A stretch of DNA of 6,681 nt, taken from the NCBI GenBank assembly GCA_021204715.1, contig JAJPYW010000144.1, positions 1 through 6,681 of the forward strand. The letters are read 5' to 3'. Made by a program: the position numbers and the translations under genes. Positions 1 through 6,681 of this stretch are shown piece after piece. Numbering within the stretch: the first letter of the stretch is position 1; every line of letters starts with the position of its first letter. The notes under the pieces are model-generated. The model saw nothing but the letters and a program-made list of their open reading frames with translations, had not been told where the DNA came from and did not search any database. Source of the stretch: Prevotellaceae bacterium (GTDB lineage: Bacteria; Bacteroidota; Bacteroidia; Bacteroidales; Bacteroidaceae).

Positions 1-989
1 TCATAAAGGAACGCCGCGTCGGTATCGCCCAATTGAAATATCTCGGACAGCAAAGGCTTTTGGGCATACCAGTAGTTCAACCGGTACGGTTGCCCCGCAC
101 CGGGGAAAGTGGCGTAAATGAACGCTTTCTCTTTCCCGTAATATTGCTTGAATACATTCAAAGCCTCCTTATACCGCTCCGCTTTCAGCAGTATCTCCGC
201 TTTCTTGCGCAAGGAGATGATGTAGTCGTGCCACGAGGTTTCGATGTGGGCCGTCTGCCAACGGATAGCCGTATCAATATCTGCCAGCGCACTGTCGAAG
301 TCGCGCAGTTCAGCCTTTACCATGGCAAGGTTGCCCAATGCGATGTAATAATCGCTTTCCTCCTTTGTGAGCCTGTTCAACGCCGCTTGCAAATAGTATT
401 TGGCACTGTCCTGACTGCCACATTCCCAATAGATGTACCCTTTGTTCAACAATGCGACGGGGTAATCTCTGTCGCTCTCTTCATGGGTGCGCAGGTACGT
501 GTCGATGAGCGAGATGGCCTTGTCCACATCGCCCGCTTCCTTCCTTCGGAAATAGGCGCTTGAAAGGTTGAGCACTTTGCCAAGCTCGTATTTGGAGCTT
601 TTGATAGAGTCGAGGCAATCAATGGCTTTCTGCCAACCTCCTATAAGCAACAGATAGTTTGAGTAGTGGAAACGGTAGAGGTCTTTGCTTGCGCCGGCAG
701 CCAAGTCAATGGATTCTCTGTAGCAAGCGTCGGCCTTGTCATACGCGCCGAGTTCCTTATAGCAGATAGCCGCGTTGTTGACAGCCTTTGCCCTCATTCG
801 CTTGTCCGGTTTGATGTCGAGCAGTTTCAGCAGTTCTTTGGTGGAGTCCAACGCAGCTACATATTCCCCCTCTTCAAGAAGACCGACCACCTGCCTGTTG
901 AGCGTGTCAATAGCATCGTGTATGTCTTGTGCGCGGGCGGTAAGGCCCATGCACAAGAAAGACAACACGATGACGAACTTCACTCTCAT
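1..989 (-). CDS. Secreted TPR protein, N-terminal part; probable third TPR-CHAT protease
   Basis: Reading the minus strand from the ATG at 987-989 gives an uninterrupted frame to the window edge: 329 residues plus two bases. The start is 5 nt after the stop of the preceding gene, and it gives a clear signal peptide, MRVKFVIVLSFLCMGLTARA, followed by Gln21. From about 25 to 290 the protein is helical with TPR-like repeats: VNNAAICYKELGAYDKADAC (about 70-89), a repeat around 137-168, ALLNKGYIYWECGSQDSAKY (about 179-198), a repeat around 215-247, and KAEILLKAERYKEALNVFKQ (about 263-282). It then enters a linker, YATFPGAGQPYRLNYWYAQK (about 292-311), and PLLSEIFQLG. This resembles the linker that joins TPRs to the CHAT domain in the two upstream proteins and in Bacteroidales TPR-CHAT proteins generally. 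The CHAT domain itself would lie beyond the window and is inferred. No upstream Shine-Dalgarno is seen; translation may be coupled to the previous gene. Confidence 0.88.
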   Translation of the reverse strand, partial: MRVKFVIVLSFLCMGLTARAQDIHDAIDTLNRQVVGLLEEGEYVAALDSTKELLKLLDIKPDKRMRAKAVNNAAICYKELGAYDKADACYRESIDLAAGASKDLYRFHYSNYLLLIGGWQKAIDCLDSIKSSKYELGKVLNLSSAYFRRKEAGDVDKAISLIDTYLRTHEESDRDYPVALLNKGYIYWECGSQDSAKYYLQAALNRLTKEESDYYIALGNLAMVKAELRDFDSALADIDTAIRWQTAHIETSWHDYIISLRKKAEILLKAERYKEALNVFKQYYGKEKAFIYATFPGAGQPYRLNYWYAQKPLLSEIFQLGDTDAAFLY

Positions 990-994
990 AGGTA

Positions 995-1681
995 TCAGTT
1001 GGAAGCGATGATGAAACTGATGTCGTTGGAAGAGGTGTTCTCTATCCTGAGAAGCGTTCTCTTCTGCGACCCGCCTTTCTTGGATGTGTCAGGATTTGGA
1101 GATTGTATCCATTCCACGTAAGATACGGCACCCTCTTCGTAAGGTGTCCCCTCGTATATCTCACCGTTGCCGTCGTCTTTCACTGTCAGTTTGAGCGTAC
1201 CGCCCGGTTCGGCCATGACAAACACTTGGCACGTATCGTTCATTGACGCGCGGCACTCTACCGTTCCATGCGCTTTAACGGCTAATTGGTGGATAGCACA
1301 ATCACTCTTTTGGATATCGCGCAGCACGGAAGCTTTCTCAATATAAGGCGTATCGATTTTATCGTAGAGATATTGGGCATAATCGCTTGTAAAGTAGACA
1401 TGGTTTGTCATCGAAACGGTATCGGCTTGTACACCGTCGAACGATATATTCAAAGTCTTCAATACAATCCGGTCCGCATTGTCCATGCTTTCATCAAGCA
1501 AGTCGATGGCTTCGCCCAATCTGCTCTCACTCTGTGTGACGGCACCGTCACGTAACAACAAACACCCCTCATAAAACCTTGCCTGCGTCTTGTTCAAGTT
1601 CTCGGTCGGCATCTTTTGTGCCCCTGCAGTGAGCGATACCCCTGCAAGGCACACCATGAAAAACAAACTTCTCCTATACAT
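995..1681 (-). CDS. Small secreted protein of unknown function, between CHAT genes
   Basis: I do not recognise a family. Two close starts are possible: ATG at 1693 (232 residues, 10 nt after the previous stop) and ATG at 1681 (228 residues). I give 1681 because it leaves a compact signal peptide, MYRRSLFFMVCLAGVSLTAGA, followed by Gln22. A longer frame opening at 1792 would overlap the CHAT gene and bury the signal, so it is unlikely. Residues 30-67 look like one or two helices (TPR-like). About 72-128 are mixed. About 129-228 look beta-rich: CQVFVMAEPGGTLKLTVKDD, a Trp191, then LLRIENTSSNDISFIIASN. That order (Gly-x-Leu-x-Leu-x-Val-x-Asp, Trp, Arg-Ile-Glu-Asn, final strand) resembles a bacterial pre-peptidase C-terminal (PPC)-like beta-sandwich, but this is only a weak pattern match. 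The mature part has four Cys (40, 128, 143, 151). Its place in the operon suggests a partner, regulator or substrate of the CHAT proteases. Confidence 0.85.
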   Translation of the reverse strand: MYRRSLFFMVCLAGVSLTAGAQKMPTENLNKTQARFYEGCLLLRDGAVTQSESRLGEAIDLLDESMDNADRIVLKTLNISFDGVQADTVSMTNHVYFTSDYAQYLYDKIDTPYIEKASVLRDIQKSDCAIHQLAVKAHGTVECRASMNDTCQVFVMAEPGGTLKLTVKDDGNGEIYEGTPYEEGAVSYVEWIQSPNPDTSKKGGSQKRTLLRIENTSSNDISFIIASN

Positions 1682-1693
1682 ATATATATACAT
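1679..1693 (-). repeat. Short TA dinucleotide tract between two candidate start codons
   Basis: An alternating TA run lies between the ATG at 1691-1693 and the ATG at 1679-1681, reading ATGTATATATATATG on the minus strand. A 2-nt slip would put the first ATG out of frame and leave the second unaffected. It is too short to be called a phase-variable locus with confidence. Confidence 0.6.
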
Positions 1694-1703
1694 TAAAACA
1701 TTC

Positions 1704-4700
1704 TCAATCCACCGCGTCAAGCAATATAAACGTGGCCCAATAGCGGCCGTCGTCGAAACCTTTCGCCCGTATGTCCTGTTGGGCAAGCGCAAGGGCCTCG
1801 CGTTTTGTCTTGCCCTCCATCAAGTAGCCGTAGAAACCGGTCATCAACTCGGTGGTGGCCTCGTCGTTCACAGGCTTCAAGCTGATGAGCAGCGTGTGCA
1901 CCCCCGCGTTCTTGAATCCCCGTTGCAAGCCGAACACACCGTCTTCGCCAAGTTTGCCAAGTCCCGTCTCGCAAGCCGAAAGCACGGCAAGGTCGCAATG
2001 ACGCAAGTTCATTCCGGCTACATCGGCCGCGGTAACAATGCCGTCGTTCTCTTCCGTATCGTCGCCGCCTATATTGAAGCCGGCAAAGGCAAGGAAGCTG
2101 TTTGTCATAGACTGCGTGTCGTCAGCTCCCGCCACCTCGTCATACTTGCCGTGCGTGGCTATATGGAAAAGGTTTATCTTGGAGTAATCCAACCGTCGGA
2201 AAGCCGTCTCGGTAGCTTCGGCCGCTGTGAAGAGCAACACGTTGGAAACTTTCTTCTCCTTGCATATACGCGCTATGTCCTGCACTTCCCGCAAGCTGTT
2301 CTTCAAGTTGGGCAGCATGTCGGCGTCGGCCGAGCCACGGGTGCCGTCGGTAACTTGCGCCAACGCCTGCCGCTTCCCTTCCGACAGTCCTTCCAAGCTG
2401 TTGTAATCAATGCCGCCGAAGAGCACCACGTTCTCTATCGAAGGCTTGCCGTGCGTGCGGCAAAGCTCTTTGGTAGACGACAGACGGTACACCTCCATTT
2501 GTTGCGACAACGGCTTGCCTTGGTAGTTCAAGTACTCTATACCTATATTGTTGAACACGCCGTCAGCCGAGAAGAACACCCGGCTCTTGCCTTGCAGCCA
2601 ATCGGCCAACGGCCCCCATACCAAGCTGCCCGCATCGGCATCGCTGTACAAGCCGGCGGCGCGTTCCATCGATTTAGCCGCCTTCAAGTTGCAGATGCCA
2701 ACGGCTGTGGGAGCGCTCTCTTTGGTCATTACCACGGCATACATATAGTTGTCGTTGTCCAAAGCCCCCGTCTCTATGGAAGTGAACTCCACGGCCACAT
2801 CGCCCTCGCGCAAAGCCCGCTGCACGTCCTGCCAATTGTATGCCATGTAGTCGGTGAAGTCGGCATACTCCGCACACCCCTTGTACAGTTCCAATTGCAG
2901 CGCTTGGTTCTGCCGTGTCAAGGAGAGTATCTGTTCCAAGTCGTTGTCCGTTGCCGCCGGTTCCCGCAGACGCGCTATCTCCTCTTCGTTCTGCCTTGTC
3001 TGCCGATAGATGTCCTGCAAGTGCTTGTCGCCCGATTCGGCAAGCACCTTCTCGAAAGCGATGGACGAATTCAGCAATATGCCTTTGGAAAGAAGCAACG
3101 CGTCGTATGCGGTGGCCGACAGTTCCCCTTGCAAGTAGGCGCGCGCTTCGGGAAGCAAGGCGACCATTTCCATAATCTCATCTACGTTCTCCCGTTGCTC
3201 GCTCCATTGCAGCATGCGCTCACGCCCGCCTTGCAAGCGGAACTCGTCGCGCAAGGCACCGCGCAGGGCGTCGATATACTGTCCGTAGTATTTCACGGCA
3301 TTGTCATAATCCTCCTTCAAGTAATAACAGCCGGCAATCGTGGCAAGCGAGCTGGCATACGAATACTCTCCCAAATAGGTTTGGGTTAACTCCAAATTGT
3401 CCAATTCATCTTGTATCAAGCCGTCGAGCTTGCTATCCCTTGCCTCTTTAAAGGCATCGTCCATGGCCGTGTCCTCTTCCAAGTCCGACGGTATGCCGGC
3501 ATACATATAGCAAAGGGTAAGCGAGTTCTTCGCCCAGTCATATTCCGCCGTCATGCCCCGCTCTTTATACATGGCCAACGCCTCCTTGTAGTGTGCTATG
3601 GCAGGCTCAAACTCCTTGTTGAACTTCTCGGCGGTGGCCAAGTGTTCCACCGCTTTGGGGTATTTGTTGTTCCCGGTGTCGTTCGCTTGATAATAATCCA
3701 CCACGTACCTATACTCCGCTTTCGCCTCCGCATAGCGCTTCGCTCCCGACAAGGCGTTGCCCATGCCGTTGTGACATTCCACTATCCTCTCCATGTCGGC
3801 CTGCGCGCCCGCTCCGGCATAATAGTCTAATATCTCCCGGTAGCAACCGATAGACGCGTCATACTGCTTGCCGATGAAGTACTCCACCGCCGCATGATAC
3901 ACGTCGTTCACATACCGCGCTTCATTCCCTGCCGACGCTTTCAGCAAGCCCGCCGCCCGCATGTAGTAGTCGGCACTGAGCGTATAGTCCTGTAGCCCCT
4001 CGTTCAAGAACTTGGCATACGACTCGCATCCCTCCACTTGCTCTTCCGCTGTCGCTTCCATGGCAAGCGCCGCAAGGTAAGTCTCCTGCGCCTTGGCATT
4101 GTCGCCTGTGACGTAATAGTATTCAGCCCGTTCCAACATGCACTTCAGCTCGTTGCACTCCTTCTCCAACTCGTGCCGGTTGTGGTCTTCCATTAGTGCC
4201 ATGGCGCGTGCCACGCCCTCTTGGTCGTTGGTATTCATGTAACAATCCCCCAAACAGTCAAGCATCGTTTCATAAAGCGTGCCATACTTCTCCACAAGCG
4301 GCAAAGCAATTTCAAAGCTCGTCGCAGCCTCGGCATATCGTTTGTTGAGGAAGCAATAGCGCCCCATGTTGTAGGCAAACGTCCCGTACTTGGGGTGCTG
4401 TGAAGGCAGCAGTCCGCACAAGTCCATTACTTCCTGCTCTATGCGTTCCGCCTCTTCGTAATCCGTCAGCATCTGGGTATAATCGTTCAGCCAGCAGATG
4501 TAATCCTCATTCACTTTGCCTTCTATCTTCTCCTTCAATTCCAATGCCCGCTTTGTATAAGTACGGCCGTTATCAAGGTCGCTTGCCGTGGCGTACGCAA
4601 TGCCTGTGACATACAGCGAGCGTGCGTACTCCGCCGTTTCCGTCCTTCCTTCCGCTTCGTAAGCGGCAAGAGCCTGCAAGATAACCGGCAAAGCAGATGC

Positions 4701-4841
4701 AAAGTCATCCGCTTTAATGAAAGCCTCCGCCTCCTGCCGCTTGGCGTCAGCTTGGCTGCCACCCGCCGTTTGCGTGTCTTGGGCGTAGGCCGATGCGCCG
4801 ATAAAAAGGCCTAATAGAAGAATGATGCAAGTATGTTTCAT
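1704..4841 (-). CDS. Secreted TPR-CHAT cysteine protease, complete
   Basis: The start at 4841 is chosen because it puts a standard signal peptide at the N-terminus (MKHTCIILLLGLFIGASAYA, then Gln21). The ATG at 4883 would add a 14-residue charged extension before it. The protein has 1045 residues and a TGA stop. Residues about 20-545 are helical with many TPR-like repeats (for example KRYAEAKAEYRYVVDYY and KEDYDNAVKYYGQYI), suited to binding a partner or cue. A linker at about 540-560 contains RERMLQW, and helices follow to about 660. The CHAT domain spans about 670-1045: NWQDVQ (Trp670), HIATHG with predicted catalytic His897, NDGIVTAADV, LSACETG with predicted catalytic Cys957, then GVFGLQRGFKNAG and the end YWATFILLDAVD. 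Both catalytic residues are present, so it is probably an active clan CD peptidase. Lacking a C-terminal anchor or sorting domain, it is likely periplasmic. It is a paralogue of the upstream gene. The substrate is unknown. Confidence 0.95.
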   Translation of the reverse strand: MKHTCIILLLGLFIGASAYAQDTQTAGGSQADAKRQEAEAFIKADDFASALPVILQALAAYEAEGRTETAEYARSLYVTGIAYATASDLDNGRTYTKRALELKEKIEGKVNEDYICWLNDYTQMLTDYEEAERIEQEVMDLCGLLPSQHPKYGTFAYNMGRYCFLNKRYAEAATSFEIALPLVEKYGTLYETMLDCLGDCYMNTNDQEGVARAMALMEDHNRHELEKECNELKCMLERAEYYYVTGDNAKAQETYLAALAMEATAEEQVEGCESYAKFLNEGLQDYTLSADYYMRAAGLLKASAGNEARYVNDVYHAAVEYFIGKQYDASIGCYREILDYYAGAGAQADMERIVECHNGMGNALSGAKRYAEAKAEYRYVVDYYQANDTGNNKYPKAVEHLATAEKFNKEFEPAIAHYKEALAMYKERGMTAEYDWAKNSLTLCYMYAGIPSDLEEDTAMDDAFKEARDSKLDGLIQDELDNLELTQTYLGEYSYASSLATIAGCYYLKEDYDNAVKYYGQYIDALRGALRDEFRLQGGRERMLQWSEQRENVDEIMEMVALLPEARAYLQGELSATAYDALLLSKGILLNSSIAFEKVLAESGDKHLQDIYRQTRQNEEEIARLREPAATDNDLEQILSLTRQNQALQLELYKGCAEYADFTDYMAYNWQDVQRALREGDVAVEFTSIETGALDNDNYMYAVVMTKESAPTAVGICNLKAAKSMERAAGLYSDADAGSLVWGPLADWLQGKSRVFFSADGVFNNIGIEYLNYQGKPLSQQMEVYRLSSTKELCRTHGKPSIENVVLFGGIDYNSLEGLSEGKRQALAQVTDGTRGSADADMLPNLKNSLREVQDIARICKEKKVSNVLLFTAAEATETAFRRLDYSKINLFHIATHGKYDEVAGADDTQSMTNSFLAFAGFNIGGDDTEENDGIVTAADVAGMNLRHCDLAVLSACETGLGKLGEDGVFGLQRGFKNAGVHTLLISLKPVNDEATTELMTGFYGYLMEGKTKREALALAQQDIRAKGFDDGRYWATFILLDAVD

Positions 4842-4903
4842 CGTTTTATTGGTTTTACGTGTTGCCGCTTTATAAGTTATCATGTATGTATCTGTGTTTG
4901 TTT
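4842..4903 (-). other. 62-nt intergenic spacer between two TPR-CHAT genes
   Basis: This is the longest gap in the window. It is AT-rich when read on the minus strand. I see no convincing Bacteroidota promoter (TTTG near -33 with TAnnTTTG near -7), no strong hairpin with a U-run, and no Shine-Dalgarno before the ATG at 4841. An in-frame ATG at 4881-4883 lies inside it and would add 14 residues to the next protein. The spacer is compatible with read-through from the upstream gene. Confidence 0.5.
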
Positions 4904-6681
4904 CTAATCCAAGGCATCGAGCAAGATGAACGCCGCCCAGTATTCGGGAGATTGGTAAGGCTGTTGCACCGTGTGTGTAGTGGCATCTTCCATTTTATAG
5001 TCGCGCACATACTGCTGCGCCTCTTTCAATGCTTCCAACTTCGTTTTCTTATTCAATAGTCCTTTATAGAACCGCTCCATAAGCAAACGGGTGGCTGCGT
5101 CGTTCACATTCCTCAAACTCATAAGCATGGCGTTGGCACCCGCTTTCTTAAAGCCGCGTTGCAAGCCGAACACGCCGTCGCCTGTTATCTCGCCAAGTCC
5201 CGTCTGGCAAGCAGAGAGTACCACCAACTCCAATCCACGAAGGTCTAAAGTAGATATTTCCTTTGCCGTGAGTATGCCGTCGTCAATGCCTTCGGGCATT
5301 TCTTCGCCATCAAAAGCGTTCTCTGCCCCGGCAAAGAAGAGTGCCGAGCGTGTCAGTGCCTTGTCCTCTACATATCTCGATTGTGAGTCGTCGTTCAGCA
5401 TGGCCATGATAGACAAGTCTGAATTCTTGGCTTCGCTCTCCGGCCAATAATGACCGTGGGTGGCAATGTGCAACACGTTAGGCCGGCTGCCCGACAGTGC
5501 TTTGAACGAAGCTTCCGTACCCAAGGTATCCGTAAGCAAGGTTGAATGGACGGCAAGCTCCCTGAGCGAGCGGTCTATATTCTGTGCTTCCACCTTCGTT
5601 CCCGGCAACGGTTCCAATGCCGGCACGTTGGCACTACGATGCATCTGCAATGAATCGGCGATATTCACCATTCCCCTGCTCAATCCACTTGTCTTATCAG
5701 CATATTTATAGGCATTGGCCACTACATCTTTCACTTCCATGTCGTAGCTTAAACCGCCATATACGTATGCCTCCTTCATTTCGTTTTTGTCTTTAATCAA
5801 TGCTAACTGGCGTGTGGACGACAGTCGGTATAGGTTCCAATGGTCCGACATCAACCCCTCGCCATTGTAACGGGGAATGGTCTCAATGGCTATGTTGTGC
5901 AGTTCACCGGCAGGAGCGAAGTATATGTTCTTCTTGCCTTTCAACACTTCATTCAACGGTGCCCAAACAAGGTTGCTCAATGAAGCTGTTTTATAATAAT
6001 CTCCTTTCGATATACCCGCCAATTGCTTTTCCTCGAATAGGGGTATCAGGTGCGGCACATCGTCATCTTTAGTCAGCGTCAAGGCTGCATACATCACGCT
6101 GTCGTTCTTCGCGCCGAAGTATAGGAACTCTATAGCTGCATCATCATTACCCAACTTTGCTTGTACATCACGCCAGTTTATACTCAAATTCTTTGTATAG
6201 TCACCATATACCTTTGATAGTTTCACCAAATCACTTTCCTGATTATCTATTATGTTATTCAAAGAATCCCTCCTTGCTATCAACTCTTCTCTTTTCTTTT
6301 CTTTTTCTATACTGTCTGTAACCGACTGCAAATCCGCCCAGCCTTTTTCCTGCATCTTATTCAGCATCGCCCTGTTCGACCTCAATTCCTCGTATTTGGC
6401 TATTACAGCAGAATCTCCACTTTCCCATAGCAACTTGCTCATCTCCAACTCACTGTTCAACAGTAAGCCTTTGCTAAGTAACGTACCGTTGTAAGCTGTT
6501 GCAATCAATGAATCGGTTTGGATATAGAAAGTATATGCCGGTAAGTCAGTTTCAAACCAATTATTATACTTATTCCAAAACAATGCCCGCTTATTGGTAG
6601 TTAAGTCTGCGAAAGTGTTACATATTATTTTGGTGTATGCTTGCGTGGAGGCTATTGCATATTCTGATGCTTCCGTATATA
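4904..6681 (-). CDS. TPR-CHAT protease, C-terminal part (5' end outside window)
   Basis: The frame is open from the window edge to a TAG stop at 4904-4906 and gives 591 complete residues. The first possible in-window start is a TTG at 6583, but 32 further codons upstream are open and read like the family, so the true start is outside. Residues about 1-35 look like the end of a TPR region plus a linker (RALFWNKYNNWF). About 60-150 are charged and helical, probably coiled coil (EKEKKREELIARRDSLNN). A CHAT domain (caspase-like, Pfam PF12770 type) runs from about the NWRDVQ motif to the end. The predicted catalytic His is in HIATHG (codon 5456-5458) and the Cys in LSACQTG (codon 5207-5209), 83 residues apart, with DDGILTAKEI between them. 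The protein ends at EYWAAFILLDALD with no added anchor or sorting domain. It is predicted to be a cysteine endopeptidase; substrate unknown. Export cannot be judged from this fragment but is likely by analogy with gene 2. Confidence 0.93.
   Translation of the reverse strand, partial: YTEASEYAIASTQAYTKIICNTFADLTTNKRALFWNKYNNWFETDLPAYTFYIQTDSLIATAYNGTLLSKGLLLNSELEMSKLLWESGDSAVIAKYEELRSNRAMLNKMQEKGWADLQSVTDSIEKEKKREELIARRDSLNNIIDNQESDLVKLSKVYGDYTKNLSINWRDVQAKLGNDDAAIEFLYFGAKNDSVMYAALTLTKDDDVPHLIPLFEEKQLAGISKGDYYKTASLSNLVWAPLNEVLKGKKNIYFAPAGELHNIAIETIPRYNGEGLMSDHWNLYRLSSTRQLALIKDKNEMKEAYVYGGLSYDMEVKDVVANAYKYADKTSGLSRGMVNIADSLQMHRSANVPALEPLPGTKVEAQNIDRSLRELAVHSTLLTDTLGTEASFKALSGSRPNVLHIATHGHYWPESEAKNSDLSIMAMLNDDSQSRYVEDKALTRSALFFAGAENAFDGEEMPEGIDDGILTAKEISTLDLRGLELVVLSACQTGLGEITGDGVFGLQRGFKKAGANAMLMSLRNVNDAATRLLMERFYKGLLNKKTKLEALKEAQQYVRDYKMEDATTHTVQQPYQSPEYWAAFILLDALD

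Noticed and set aside
33..1121. Plus-strand frames at 33-563 and 666-1121
   Set aside because: They are antisense to the 989-1 TPR gene, and the second also runs into the small gene. They show no domain or signal, whereas the minus strand reads as continuous TPR protein.
1694..1792. An N-terminal extension of the small gene starting at 1792
   Set aside because: It overlaps the conserved C-terminus of the CHAT gene and would put 33-37 residues in front of a good signal peptide. The ATGs at 1693 or 1681 are much more likely.
1590..3389. A 599-codon open frame on the plus strand
   Set aside because: It lies wholly antisense to the complete TPR-CHAT gene and the start of the small gene. Its translation has no recognisable domain, while the minus-strand frame has a signal peptide, TPRs and an intact CHAT active site. 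It is a shadow of biased codon use.
4842..4883. Start of the complete TPR-CHAT protein at the ATG at 4883
   Set aside because: It adds MITYKAATRKTNKT before a compact signal peptide. It is possible but less typical than the start at 4841, and no ribosome binding site favours it.
4842..4903. A promoter in the 62-nt gap
   Set aside because: A minus-strand TAACTTAT partly resembles the Bacteroidota TAnnTTTG element, but no TTTG lies at the right distance upstream, so the match is not better than chance.
4904..6583. The TTG at 6583 as the real start of the first CHAT gene
   Set aside because: The frame is open for 32 more codons to the window edge, and those codons read as family sequence. Starting here would remove all TPRs and the signal peptide.

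Overview
The window is a block of four minus-strand genes with almost no non-coding DNA, read from high to low coordinates. Bacteroidota (probably Bacteroidales) is the likely source. Three of the four proteins show a Sec signal peptide ending in Ala followed by Gln (AYA|Q, AGA|Q, ARA|Q), a common pattern in that phylum. Shine-Dalgarno sequences at the starts are absent or poor, and the large TPR-CHAT proteins resemble those common in Bacteroidales. I cannot assign a genus.

In transcription order: (1) 6681-4904 is the C-terminal 591 residues of a TPR/CHAT protein whose start lies outside the window. (2) 4841-1704 is a complete 1045-residue secreted TPR-CHAT protein. (3) 1681-995 (or from 1693) is a small secreted protein of about 228 residues with no recognised family and a beta-rich C-terminal half. 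(4) 989-1 is the first 329 residues of another secreted TPR protein. It ends at the window edge inside a linker that resembles the TPR-to-CHAT linker of the other two, so it is probably a third TPR-CHAT protein.

Gaps are 62, 10-22 and 5 nt, so genes 2-4, and probably gene 1 too, form one transcription unit. Both visible CHAT domains keep the His-Gly and Ala-Cys-x-Thr-Gly motifs of the caspase-like (clan CD) active site, so they are predicted to be active cysteine peptidases.

The main point of interest is a tandem array of exported TPR-CHAT proteases enclosing a small exported protein of unknown function. Well-known CHAT proteases (separase-like, HetF, the TPR-CHAT of type III-E CRISPR, gasdermin-linked CHAT) act in the cytoplasm and often cut a partner encoded nearby. 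Here the whole set appears to act outside the inner membrane, and the small protein is the obvious candidate partner or substrate. That role is inference. No RNA genes, mobile elements, CRISPR arrays or convincing promoters or terminators were found.
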